Shown here: piece after piece, positions 6,273 through 13,605 of the stretch | How positions within the stretch are numbered: position 1 is the first letter of the stretch | How the letters are laid out: the number at the start of each line of letters is the position of its first letter | Assembly: GCA_049582065.1 (NCBI GenBank) | Contig: JBAUTF010000152.1 | Span: 1 to 15,057, forward strand | From: DATKSS01 sp049582065 | GTDB taxonomy: Bacteria; Chloroflexota; Dormibacteria; Dormibacterales; Dormibacteraceae | Reading direction: 5' to 3' | DNA length: 15,057 bases | Notes under the pieces: generated by a model | Told to the model about the DNA's origin: nothing | What the model saw: the letters and a program-made list of their open reading frames with translations, nothing else | Databases searched by the model: none | Translations under genes and position numbers: made by a program

Positions 6273-7232
6273 TTAGCCCTTCTTGGCTTTGACCGCGGCC
6301 GTGAGCGCTGGGACGATCTTGAGCGCGTCGCCCACCACGCCGAGGTCGGCCATCTTCATGATCGGGGCCTCGGCGTCCTTGTTGATGGCGATGATCACCT
6401 TCGACGCCTTCATGCCGACCGTGTGCTGCATGGCGCCTGAGATGCCGACTGCGATGTAGACGCCCGGCCTGACCGATTTGCCGGTCTGGCCGACCTGCAT
6501 CGAATACGGCACCCAGCCCGCGTCTACCACCGCGCGGCTCGCGCCCACCGCGCCTCCCAGGGCGCCCGCGAGGTCTTCGAGCAACGGGAAGTTCTGCGGC
6601 CCGCCGAGCCCGCGGCCGCCGCTGATCACGACCCTGGCGTCCTCGAGCTTCACCTTCTCGGTGGCCTCGACCACGCGCTCCGTGATGCGGGCCCGCTTGG
6701 AGCCCTCCGCGACCGTCGCCTCGAGTTGTCTGGTATCGGCTGTGCCGCCGGATTCGGAGGGCTCGAACGACTTCGGGCGCACCAGGACGATCGCCGGCTT
6801 GCTGTTCGCCTTCATGGACGCCACCCGGGCGCCGCCGAAATACGGCACTTTCGCGACGAAACCGCCGTCTTTGGCGACGACGTCGCCGGCGTTGGAGATG
6901 AGCCCGGTGCCGAGTCGCGCGGCGAGCCTGCCGGCCACCTCGCGCGAATCGCTCGTGAAGCCGAACAGGATGAGGTCGGGCGATCCTTTCTCGTGCAGCG
7001 ATGCCAGGGCGTCGGTCGCCGGCTCGGCGACGAAGTCGTCGAACGCAATGTCCTCGTTGACGTAGACGACCTTGGCACCGTGCTTGCCGAGCGTTGCGGC
7101 GGCGGCCTTGGCGCCCGCGCCCAGCGCGATGGCCTCGACGTCGCCCAGCTCGCGGGCCTTGGCCATGAGCTCGAGCGACGTGGGGGCGAGCTTGCCCTGG
7201 TTCATCTCGGCGTAGACCCAGATCTTTGCCAC
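6273..7232 (-). CDS. etfA: Electron transfer flavoprotein alpha subunit
   Basis: The protein is 319 aa, full length. ETF accepts electrons from acyl-CoA and related dehydrogenases and passes them to ETF:quinone oxidoreductase. The C-terminal FAD domain is intact: GQTGKSVRPGVYIAVGISGA begins at 248, then QHTVGMKASKVIIAINKD, ending in EAPI at 291. The N-terminal half has the AMP/ETF fold with TSDSREVAGRLAARL. The GTG start at 7232 overlaps the etfB stop by one base (TAGTG), a classic coupled etfBA pair. No acyl-CoA dehydrogenase or ETF-QO is encoded in the window. The C-terminus is followed by the unusual GT2 start region. Confidence 0.96.
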   Translation of the reverse strand: MAKIWVYAEMNQGKLAPTSLELMAKARELGDVEAIALGAGAKAAAATLGKHGAKVVYVNEDIAFDDFVAEPATDALASLHEKGSPDLILFGFTSDSREVAGRLAARLGTGLISNAGDVVAKDGGFVAKVPYFGGARVASMKANSKPAIVLVRPKSFEPSESGGTADTRQLEATVAEGSKRARITERVVEATEKVKLEDARVVISGGRGLGGPQNFPLLEDLAGALGGAVGASRAVVDAGWVPYSMQVGQTGKSVRPGVYIAVGISGAMQHTVGMKASKVIIAINKDAEAPIMKMADLGVVGDALKIVPALTAAVKAKKG

Positions 7233-7990
7233 TAAACCACCTTGGCCTCGGTGAGGATCTGCATGATCCGCTCGACCGCGGTGCCGTCGTCCGGGATCAC
7301 GACGCCGGACTTGCGCGTCTCGGCCTCGGCGATGCTTTCGATCGTCTCTACCGACTCGCCACGCTCGATGCCGAGATCGGCCATTCCGACCTGTTTGATC
7401 TCCTTCGAACGCGCGGCCATGATGCCTTTCAGCGATGCGTAACGCGGCTCGGCGATCGCCGCCGTCACAGTGATGAGCGCGGGGGTCGAAGCCTCAACGA
7501 TCTGGTAGCCGTCCGCGGTCTGCCGGTGGACCTTGACCGTCGAACCGTCGATCTCGACCTTCTTGGCGACCGTGAGCTGCGGCATGCCGAGCAGCTCGGC
7601 GAGCATCGGTGGCACCATGCCGGTGCTCCCGTCATACGACTCGGTGCCGCAGATGACGAGGTCGGGCTCCTCTGCTTTGATCGCGGCCGCGAGCGCTCGG
7701 GCGGTGAGCAGCGCGTCCGCGCCGGCCAGCTGGGGATCGGTGATGAGGATCCCGCGGTCGGCGCCCATCGAGAGGCCCTTGCGAATCGCGTCCTTGGCCC
7801 GTTCAGGCCCCATCGAAACCAGGACGACCTCGCCGCCGTAGGCCTCTTTCAGCTGCAGGCCCTCTTCGACGCCGCACTCATCGCCGGGGTCGAGGACCAC
7901 CTCCTTGTCGCGAGAGATGGTGTTGTCCGAGTCCAACACGAGGTTCGAGTTGGGATCCGGGACCTGCTTGACCGTGACGACGATTTTCAA
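7232..7990 (-). CDS. etfB: Electron transfer flavoprotein beta subunit
   Basis: The protein is 252 aa, the normal length. Family features are MKIVVTVKQVPDPNS at the N-terminus, LDPGDECGVEEGLQLKE, GADRGILITD, DLVICGTESYDGSTGMVPPMLAE, and a C-terminal recognition-loop region around AARSKEIKQVGMADLGI. EtfB holds AMP and docks on the dehydrogenase partner. The start is TTG at 7990: homology begins exactly there and the only nearby ATG reads into a stop within four codons. A GGA lies about 8 nt upstream. It follows mobA by 12 nt and precedes etfA with a one-base overlap. Confidence 0.95.
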   Translation of the reverse strand: MKIVVTVKQVPDPNSNLVLDSDNTISRDKEVVLDPGDECGVEEGLQLKEAYGGEVVLVSMGPERAKDAIRKGLSMGADRGILITDPQLAGADALLTARALAAAIKAEEPDLVICGTESYDGSTGMVPPMLAELLGMPQLTVAKKVEIDGSTVKVHRQTADGYQIVEASTPALITVTAAIAEPRYASLKGIMAARSKEIKQVGMADLGIERGESVETIESIAEAETRKSGVVIPDDGTAVERIMQILTEAKVV

Positions 7991-8002
7991 AGCGTCATTC
8001 CA

Positions 8003-8578
8003 TTATCGCTGCGTCGGGAACCCGGCATTGAACCGCGCCAGGTCGGCGGGGGTGTTCAGGCTCTGGAACTGCGCCGCCTCCAGGCCCTCCAGCCAGGTCA
8101 CGTCGAGGCTCCCGGCGACGTCCGCCGCCCTGAACAGGCCAGCGTCGAGAGCGCCGGCGATGGCGGGCAGAGCGGTCCTCCGGTACGCCGCGCACACCGG
8201 TTCCGGGCGGCCGTCGATCCTGGGGATCGCAGCGTCGCAGGTGCGCGCCGCGGCCACGGCCGCCTGCGCCAGCTCGACCGTCACGTACGGCATGTCGCAC
8301 GCGACGGCGAACATGACCTCCTCGCGCGCGGCGGCAAGACCGGCCTCGAGGCCTGCGAGCGGTCCGGCGGAGCGCTTGCGGTCGAAGACGACGCGATACG
8401 GCACCGGCTGCTCGAGCTGCTCGGGCTCGGCGAAACTGACCATGACGTCCGAGAACGCCGGGGCCAACCGGCTCGCGACGTAGCGGAGCAGATAGGTGTC
8501 GCCCACCTCGAGCCATGCCTTGGGCCGGCCCATCCGCCGGCTCTCACCGCCGGCCAGCACGAGGAGCGAGGCTTGCAT
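8003..8578 (-). CDS. mobA: Molybdenum cofactor guanylyltransferase-like protein (MobA family)
   Basis: The protein is 191 aa. The nucleotidyltransferase signature LVLAGGESRRMGRPKA (6-21) is followed by FDRKRSAGPLAGLEAGL (65-81), AVACDMPYV with metal-binding Asp95, and the C-terminal SLNTPADL (173-180), all as in MobA. MobA attaches GMP to molybdopterin to make the bis-MGD cofactor; MobA-like relatives act in other Moco or sugar pathways. The ATG at 8578 overlaps the divergent amidohydrolase start codon. A TTG three codons upstream (8587) is the alternative. No Shine-Dalgarno is visible upstream, so a leaderless mRNA is possible. It appears to be the first gene of the etf/carboxylase operon; no molybdoenzyme is present nearby. 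Confidence 0.88.
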   Translation of the reverse strand: MQASLLVLAGGESRRMGRPKAWLEVGDTYLLRYVASRLAPAFSDVMVSFAEPEQLEQPVPYRVVFDRKRSAGPLAGLEAGLAAAREEVMFAVACDMPYVTVELAQAAVAAARTCDAAIPRIDGRPEPVCAAYRRTALPAIAGALDAGLFRAADVAGSLDVTWLEGLEAAQFQSLNTPADLARFNAGFPTQR

Positions 8579-9440
8579 GATCGACAATGATCGCGCCGTG
8601 CGAGCGATCGATTTTCACGTCCACCTCCCGACGGCCGAGTGGCTCGACGGATCGATGCAGGGTTACGTCGAGGCGGCCGAGGCGTATTTCCGGTCCAAGG
8701 TCGCCCGGCGCACCCTCGAAGAGCTGGCAGCGGACTACGAGGCGATGGACGTGGTCGCGGTGCTGCTCGCCTGGGACGCCGAGACCGCGACCGCACGACC
8801 CAGGGTGCCCAACGAGCTGGTCGCCCAGGCCTGCCTCGACCACCCGAAGGCGTTCGTCGGATTCGGCAGCGTCGACCCGTTGAAGGGTGAGCGCGCGGTC
8901 GAGGAGCTCGAGAGGATCGCAGACCTCGGGCTGAAGGGCGTGAAGCTCCACCCCTCGCTCCAGGCGTTTGCGCCGGACGACGAGCGCTACTGGCCCCTGT
9001 ACGAGCGGTGCGAAGACCTTGGCCTCGCCGTCCTGTTCCACACAGGGACCAGCGGCATAGGGGCCGGGCAGCCGGGCGGGCAGGGCATCCGCCTGGACTA
9101 TGCGCGACCGATCCGCCTCGACGCGCCGGCCGCCTCGTTCCCGGATCTGCAGATCATCGCAGCGCACTTCGGCTACCCCTGGCACATGGAGCTGCTGGCG
9201 ATGGCGCTGCACAAGACCAACCTCCACATCGACATCTCGGGCTGGGCGCCCCGCTACATCCCGGCCGAGGTGATGCGCGACCTGAAGGGCCGGCTGCAGA
9301 ACCAGTTCGTCTTCGGCAGCGACTACCCGTTCATCTCACCCCAGCGCTGCCTGGAAGAGCTCGCCACCCTCGAAATTCCCGCGCCGGTGCTTCAAAAGGT
9401 GCTGGTCGGTAACGGCAAGAGGCTGCTCGGTCTGTCGTAA
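8577..9440 (+). CDS. Amidohydrolase-2 family metal-dependent hydrolase
   Basis: The protein is 287 aa, COG2159 TIM-barrel. The metal-binding residues are all visible: DFHVHL (His14, His16), LFHTGTS (His155), AAHFGYPW (His197) and FGSDYPF (Asp249). The family includes ACMSD-type decarboxylases and hydrolases of aromatic beta-ketoacyl-CoA; the latter would suit the neighbouring keto-acid/CoA genes, but the substrate is not determined by sequence. The ATG at 8577 is preferred because a GAGG lies 5 nt upstream; a GTG at 8598 in the same frame would also start just before the first motif. It is divergent from mobA and its 3' end overlaps the convergent TadG-like gene by 49 nt. Confidence 0.88.
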   Translation: MIDNDRAVRAIDFHVHLPTAEWLDGSMQGYVEAAEAYFRSKVARRTLEELAADYEAMDVVAVLLAWDAETATARPRVPNELVAQACLDHPKAFVGFGSVDPLKGERAVEELERIADLGLKGVKLHPSLQAFAPDDERYWPLYERCEDLGLAVLFHTGTSGIGAGQPGGQGIRLDYARPIRLDAPAASFPDLQIIAAHFGYPWHMELLAMALHKTNLHIDISGWAPRYIPAEVMRDLKGRLQNQFVFGSDYPFISPQRCLEELATLEIPAPVLQKVLVGNGKRLLGLS

Positions 9441-9838
9441 CCCGGGATCAGTCGCGCAATGGAGCGTGCGTGCAGCGTGATGGTCCTGGCCAGTAGAGGC
9501 AAAGGCAGGTCGACACGCTCAGAGGCAACAACCGTCACGTCGGCGCCGCCCACTGACACCTGATCCAGGCCGGCGCCTGGCTCTTCGGTGACCAACTCCC
9601 GCAACGCGGCGGTTTGAGCAGCGGTACGGTCCAGCTCCAGCGTTCCGCCTGAACGGAGGGAAGCGACGTCGATCTGCTGCGCCGCCGACTCGGCGGCCTG
9701 GGCCGTCGCGGCCTGCAGCCCGGCCGCTCGGCCGCTGACCGTTGCAGAGTCGACCGCATAAGCCGCGACCGGCAGCAAGACGAGCGGCAAGGCCACGGCG
9801 AAAAACGCCAGCACCTGACCCTGCTGTTTCAGCTTCAT
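9392..9838 (-). CDS. TadG-like pilus assembly protein
   Basis: The protein is 148 aa. The N-terminus QQGQVLAFFAVALPLVLLP, followed by VAAYAVDSATVSGRAAGLQ, is the Tad-domain pattern (xGQVxVLxALALPxLLxxAAxxVD) of TadG-like proteins: one membrane helix, residues ~8-28, then an alanine-rich helix and a short extracytoplasmic beta-rich domain. It lacks the Glu at +5 after the Gly seen in the two TadE-like proteins, so it is probably not processed by the TadV-type peptidase. It is short for TadG, having no von Willebrand domain. It is coupled to the preceding tadE by ATGA and is the last gene of the operon. Its tail overlaps the convergent amidohydrolase. Confidence 0.7.
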   Translation of the reverse strand: MKLKQQGQVLAFFAVALPLVLLPVAAYAVDSATVSGRAAGLQAATAQAAESAAQQIDVASLRSGGTLELDRTAAQTAALRELVTEEPGAGLDQVSVGGADVTVVASERVDLPLPLLARTITLHARSIARLIPGYDRPSSLLPLPTSTF

Positions 9839-10242
9839 GGCGCCTTCGCGCGACTACGAAAGGGTTCGAGATCGGCGGTGGCGGTCGCCTCCAGGTCCAG
9901 GCGGGTCTGAAAAGGCATTAGACTCGCCCACCCGAGCTCGATAGACCCACTTGACGTTGCGCGTGCAACGCCGTCTCGACCGAACGACCCGAGGTCCAGC
10001 CGCAGAACACAGCCGCTGAGCGGATACGCCTCGACAACCGCGTCGAACTGCGCCTGCGCTGCAAGCTGGGCAGCGGACGGATCCGGAGCGCGGGCTGCCG
10101 CCGCCGCCGCGGCCTGGGTGGCCGCATCAAGGCCGGCCCGAGCATCCACCGCCTGCGCGACAGCCGCCCCGCCCAGGGCCAGCAGGGCGACGATGGGCGC
10201 GCACACCGCCAGCTCGACCATCGATTGCCCTGAGTTCCTCAA
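9835..10242 (-). CDS. TadE-like pseudopilin (second copy)
   Basis: The protein is 135 aa. SGQSMVELAVCAPIVALLAL contains a prepilin-type site: Gly5, then QSMVE with Glu at +5, leading into a hydrophobic helix (~10-30). A small extracytoplasmic domain follows. TadE-like proteins are minor pseudopilins processed by the TadV/CpaA peptidase and needed for Flp pilus assembly. The start is a TTG (10242) overlapping the previous stop as TTGA; homology begins right there. Its stop overlaps the TadG-like start (ATGA). Confidence 0.8.
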   Translation of the reverse strand: MRNSGQSMVELAVCAPIVALLALGGAAVAQAVDARAGLDAATQAAAAAAARAPDPSAAQLAAQAQFDAVVEAYPLSGCVLRLDLGSFGRDGVARATSSGSIELGWASLMPFQTRLDLEATATADLEPFRSRAKAP

Positions 10243-10652
10243 CTGAACGTCTCCTTGCGCATCACAACGTGTGCGTGAAGGGGAAGGCCTGTCCCTGCGA
10301 CCAGCGGCACTATCGCAGGCGCCGTTCCGCCGATCACGACTTCGACTGTCTCACCCGAATCGCGAGCGCAAACCCAGACCTCAGGCCTCATGCCAGCTTG
10401 CCCCGGACACCAGGCGGAGGCCGTGACTCCAACCAGGCTCGGCCCCAGCGCGCGCAGCGCTACCTGCGATGCAATGCTCCCGCCGCTCCCGGCAACCGAC
10501 GCAGCGCGGGCGCCGGCCAGAGCCGCCGAACGTGCTGCAAACGCCTCGGCACTCCAGACGGAGAACTCGACGCAGCCGAGCGCCAGCAGGAGGGCGATCG
10601 GCCAGGCCAGGGCAAACTCAACCAACGCCGTGCCGCTCGTCCCGCGCTTCAT
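10239..10652 (-). CDS. tadE: TadE-like pseudopilin (first copy)
   Basis: The protein is 137 aa. The N-terminus KRGTSGTALVEFALAWPI shows Gly7 followed by TALVEF with Glu at +5, the TadE/TadF processing motif, then a hydrophobic helix to about residue 32. The outer domain has a Cys pair (WCPGQAG and VWVCARD) that could form a disulfide. The ATG at 10652 has a good ribosome-binding site (AGGAG, six bases upstream) and overlaps the tadC stop as ATGA. It shares only the N-terminal pattern with the next gene, so the pair are paralogues at most distantly. Confidence 0.85.
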   Translation of the reverse strand: MKRGTSGTALVEFALAWPIALLLALGCVEFSVWSAEAFAARSAALAGARAASVAGSGGSIASQVALRALGPSLVGVTASAWCPGQAGMRPEVWVCARDSGETVEVVIGGTAPAIVPLVAGTGLPLHAHVVMRKETFS

Positions 10653-11458
10653 TGGAGGCTCCTCTGCAGGACGGACACCGCCGGGAACATGAGGACTCCC
10701 AGAAAGGGCAGCAGCACACCGACTGCGGCCGGCAGAAGGACATGGTTCAACGCCCTGCGGCTGTGAGTTATGAGCTCTCGCCGCTGGGCGCGTCGAAGGT
10801 CGGTCGCGAGGGCACGCACGCCCTGGCTCATCCCTGTGCCGTACTCGCGGCTTGCGGCCAGGATTGTTGCCAGGCTTGCGAGCGCCGTGATCCTGGTCCG
10901 CTCGGAGTACTCCAGGAGCCGCGCCTCGAATGAGACCGATCCCGTGACCTGAGACGCGATGAGCATCCGGCGGAGTTCAGCGGCAAGCTCACCCTCGACC
11001 TGGATCGTCACCGATCCCAGCGCCGCGAGAGCGCTGCCGCCCCCACTCAGCTCGAGCATGAACAGCTCCAGCAGCGGAACAAGCTCGCCGGCGAGGCGCC
11101 GCCGGCGGCGTTGAATCGCCGAGTTGAGCGAAGCCACAACCACGACGCATCCGGCGAGGAACCCCATCGGTGCCACGACGGGCGCGATCACCCATCCGGC
11201 CGCCGCCGTGCACATGGCGAGCGCGAGCGCAATGACAACGATTCGCTCGGGCGTCTCGGGCCAGCCGGCACGCTCGATGCCGGTTGAGAGCCAGCGCCCG
11301 GGGCCCGCATCGCGAAGCGATCGGCTGATGGCCGCTCGGAGCCTGGAGACGTGGCGTCGCAGATCAAACAGGTGGGTCTCCAGAGCTCCAACCAGCACGC
11401 CGGCCGAGCAGAGCAGGCCGGCCGCGACCGCGCCGCCGACCACCAGCCCGTCAGGCAT
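10649..11458 (-). CDS. tadC: Tad secretion inner-membrane platform protein TadC-like
   Basis: The protein is 269 aa with a type II secretion F domain. Hydrophobic segments lie at about 5-25, 73-88 and 91-110, and at the C-terminus (NHVLLPAAVGVLLPFLGVLMF). Between them is the cytoplasmic helical domain with LVPLLELFMLELSGGGS and a second EYGTGMSQGVRALATDLRRAQRRE, the repeat pattern of TadB/TadC. It would form the platform with TadB above the TadA ATPase. The ATG at 11458 overlaps the tadB stop by 8 nt. Confidence 0.88.
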   Translation of the reverse strand: MPDGLVVGGAVAAGLLCSAGVLVGALETHLFDLRRHVSRLRAAISRSLRDAGPGRWLSTGIERAGWPETPERIVVIALALAMCTAAAGWVIAPVVAPMGFLAGCVVVVASLNSAIQRRRRRLAGELVPLLELFMLELSGGGSALAALGSVTIQVEGELAAELRRMLIASQVTGSVSFEARLLEYSERTRITALASLATILAASREYGTGMSQGVRALATDLRRAQRRELITHSRRALNHVLLPAAVGVLLPFLGVLMFPAVSVLQRSLQ

Positions 11459-12335
11459 CGGTCAACCTCACACGCTGCAGGCCGGGCAACTCGAGCAGTC
11501 GCCGCATCCATGCGTAGCCGGCGGCCATCGTGGCCAGCATCGCCATGAGGAACAGTTCACCATCCGGTCGATGGAATGCGCCCAGGTAGGGCGAATGCAG
11601 GGCGGAGAGGATGACCAGGAACGCCAGCGGCAGGGCGACGATGATGGTCGACGCCGAGCGGGCCTGCGCCTGCAGCGCCCGGGCCTCGCGCTCGACCTCC
11701 TGCGCCGCCGACACCGACGCTTCGAGGTCGGCGAACAGCGGCGCGAGCTCGCCCCCACCCGGGCGCTGGATGAGAACGGCGGCGGCAAGCATGTCGAAAA
11801 GCGGCTCGGCGATGCGTTCCCGGGCATGCTTCCAAGCCTGCCGCCGGCCGACCGACCGGGCCGATATAGCTCGGAACTCGCCGCGCAGCGGTAGCGGCCC
11901 GCGCTCAGCCAGAACCGCGATCGCCTGGTTCACACTCGTCGCGCCAGTCTCGAGGAGCTGACGCAGCATTCGAACTGCGTCGAGCACCGCGTCCTGGCGC
12001 GCCGCCTGACGCGCCCGCGCGCGCGAGGAAAACGCTCCACGGACAACCATGACGCCACCGAGCGCGCCAGGCACGGTCAGCACGGGCAGACCGGTCAGAG
12101 TCTCGGCGAACAGTCCGACCCCGACCGCGGCCGCGCATTGCAGGGCCAGAAAGCGCCTAGCCTCGAACGAACGGACCCCTGCCTCGCGCGCCAGTGACTC
12201 CTGATCCTCCCACCACTTCCGCAGTGAGTGTCCGAGCCAACGCGGCGCCTGTGCAGGCGGAGGCGGGGCGGCTATGGCGAGGATCGCCGTCAGCACTGCG
12301 AGGCCCGCGCCGATCGAGGCGGCGAGCTCAACCAT
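11451..12335 (-). CDS. tadB: Tad secretion inner-membrane platform protein TadB-like
   Basis: The protein is 294 aa. An N-terminal membrane segment (ASIGAGLAVLTAILAIAA) is followed by a hydrophobic pair around 85-110, the T2SS F cytoplasmic domain (DAVRMLRQLLETGATSVNQ onward) and C-terminal helices (STIIVALPLAFLVILSAL; LFLMAMLATMAAGYAWM). ATG 12335 overlaps the tadA stop by 8 nt and is placed just before the first membrane helix; in-frame starts further upstream would read through tadA and give an Arg/Ser-rich tail. Partner of TadC and TadA. Confidence 0.88.
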   Translation of the reverse strand: MVELAASIGAGLAVLTAILAIAAPPPPAQAPRWLGHSLRKWWEDQESLAREAGVRSFEARRFLALQCAAAVGVGLFAETLTGLPVLTVPGALGGVMVVRGAFSSRARARQAARQDAVLDAVRMLRQLLETGATSVNQAIAVLAERGPLPLRGEFRAISARSVGRRQAWKHARERIAEPLFDMLAAAVLIQRPGGGELAPLFADLEASVSAAQEVEREARALQAQARSASTIIVALPLAFLVILSALHSPYLGAFHRPDGELFLMAMLATMAAGYAWMRRLLELPGLQRVRLTDA

Positions 12336-13605
12336 CGAAGCCGTCGAGGAGCGTGGCCGGATCGCAGACGCGAGCAAGCTTGGTCCAAACACGCTCCGGC
12401 ATGGCGGCGGGTGAGCCTGCGCGATGCCAGGCGCCGTCCTGGCCGAGTCCGACGAGCTCCTGGACCAACGGCCTTCCATCGTCCAGGCCGCCGACCCAAC
12501 CCACCGACATCAACCGGCGTTCGCGGTGATCACCGCCACGCTTGACGATCGCGGTGTAAAGCACGAGGTCGACCGTATGAAGCACCTCCGCGAGCACCAC
12601 CTCCGAGCGCGGCGCCTGCGGGCTGCGTGACGCGAGCCGCACGAGGCGGGGCAGAGTCTCGCGCGGGCTCTCAGCGTGCAGCGTGCAGAACGAGCCTGGG
12701 TGCCCGGTGTTCATGGCGTCGAGCAGGTCGAGCGCCTCGCCGCCGCGAACCTCGCCGATGATGATGCGGTCGGGCGACATGCGCAGCGCTTCGTGGACAA
12801 GCATCTGGATCGTGATCGCGCCGCGCCCTTCGGTGTTCGGAAGCCGGCCCTCTAGCGCGATGCAGTCGGGAAGCTCACGCCACAGGTGCAACTCTGCCTG
12901 GTCTTCGATGGTGACGATCCGCTCGTCAGCTCCGATGAGCCGCGCCATCACCCGCATGAACGTCGTCTTGCCGGCTCCCGCGCCCCCGGAGATGAGCATG
13001 TTCAGGCGTCCGGCCACCGCGGCCTCGAGCAGCGGACGCAAAGCCGCGGGCAGGAAGCCGGAGGCTTCCAACGAGGCGAGGTCGGCAAAACGCGCCGGAG
13101 GATGGCGGCGAATCGTCACGCTCATGGGACGCGCCGGGGGCGAGAGCGCCGCGTGGAGCCGGCTGCCCTCGGGCAGCGTCATGGTCACGGTTGGGCTCGC
13201 GCGGTCCAGCCGGGCGCTGGGCGTGCCGTCCGTGTACCACTGGACGAGCTCGACGAGACCGGCCTCGTCAACGAAAGGCGGCGCGATCGATTGGCGCCTC
13301 CCCGCCTTGAAGACGAAGCAGGCCTCGGTGCCGTTGATGCGGACCTCCTCGACCTCGGGATCGGCGAGGTGCTCGGCCAGAGGACCGAGCGGCGTGACCG
13401 AGGCGAAGATGCTCCGCCAGAGCTGCTCGGATTGTGCCCCGTCGAGATTCTCGGCGGCGACCAGCCGCCCGACCAGTTCGTATATCCACTGCTGATCTTC
13501 GACCCGCAGGCGCGTGCGGTCGCGACGGCCAACCTCGACAGCAAGCTCGCTTTCGACGCGAGCGCGAATCACGCCTTCGAGGTCTGGGCTTGCACCAATG
13601 CTCAC
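12328..13605 (-). CDS. tadA: Tad secretion hexameric ATPase TadA/CpaF
   Basis: The protein is 425 aa and powers assembly and possibly retraction of Flp-type pili. The secretion ATPase motifs are in order: Walker A GGAGAGKTT (207-215), Asp box IEDQAELHL (233-241), Walker B RIIIGEVRGGEAL (280-292) and His box GHPGSFCTLHAESP (301-314). The N-terminal region has the CpaF pattern LADPEVEEVRINGTE. The GTG start (13605) overlaps the cpaB stop as GTGA. Its membership in the CpaF subfamily rather than PilB is supported by the adjacent cpaB, tadB and tadC genes. Confidence 0.95.
   Translation of the reverse strand: MSIGASPDLEGVIRARVESELAVEVGRRDRTRLRVEDQQWIYELVGRLVAAENLDGAQSEQLWRSIFASVTPLGPLAEHLADPEVEEVRINGTEACFVFKAGRRQSIAPPFVDEAGLVELVQWYTDGTPSARLDRASPTVTMTLPEGSRLHAALSPPARPMSVTIRRHPPARFADLASLEASGFLPAALRPLLEAAVAGRLNMLISGGAGAGKTTFMRVMARLIGADERIVTIEDQAELHLWRELPDCIALEGRLPNTEGRGAITIQMLVHEALRMSPDRIIIGEVRGGEALDLLDAMNTGHPGSFCTLHAESPRETLPRLVRLASRSPQAPRSEVVLAEVLHTVDLVLYTAIVKRGGDHRERRLMSVGWVGGLDDGRPLVQELVGLGQDGAWHRAGSPAAMPERVWTKLARVCDPATLLDGFDG

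Noticed and set aside
7226..8590. A 454-codon plus-strand open frame antisense to etfB and mobA
   Set aside because: It is rich in Arg/His/Asp/Gly with no recognisable domain, a typical antisense shadow in GC-rich DNA; the minus strand holds clear EtfB and MobA.
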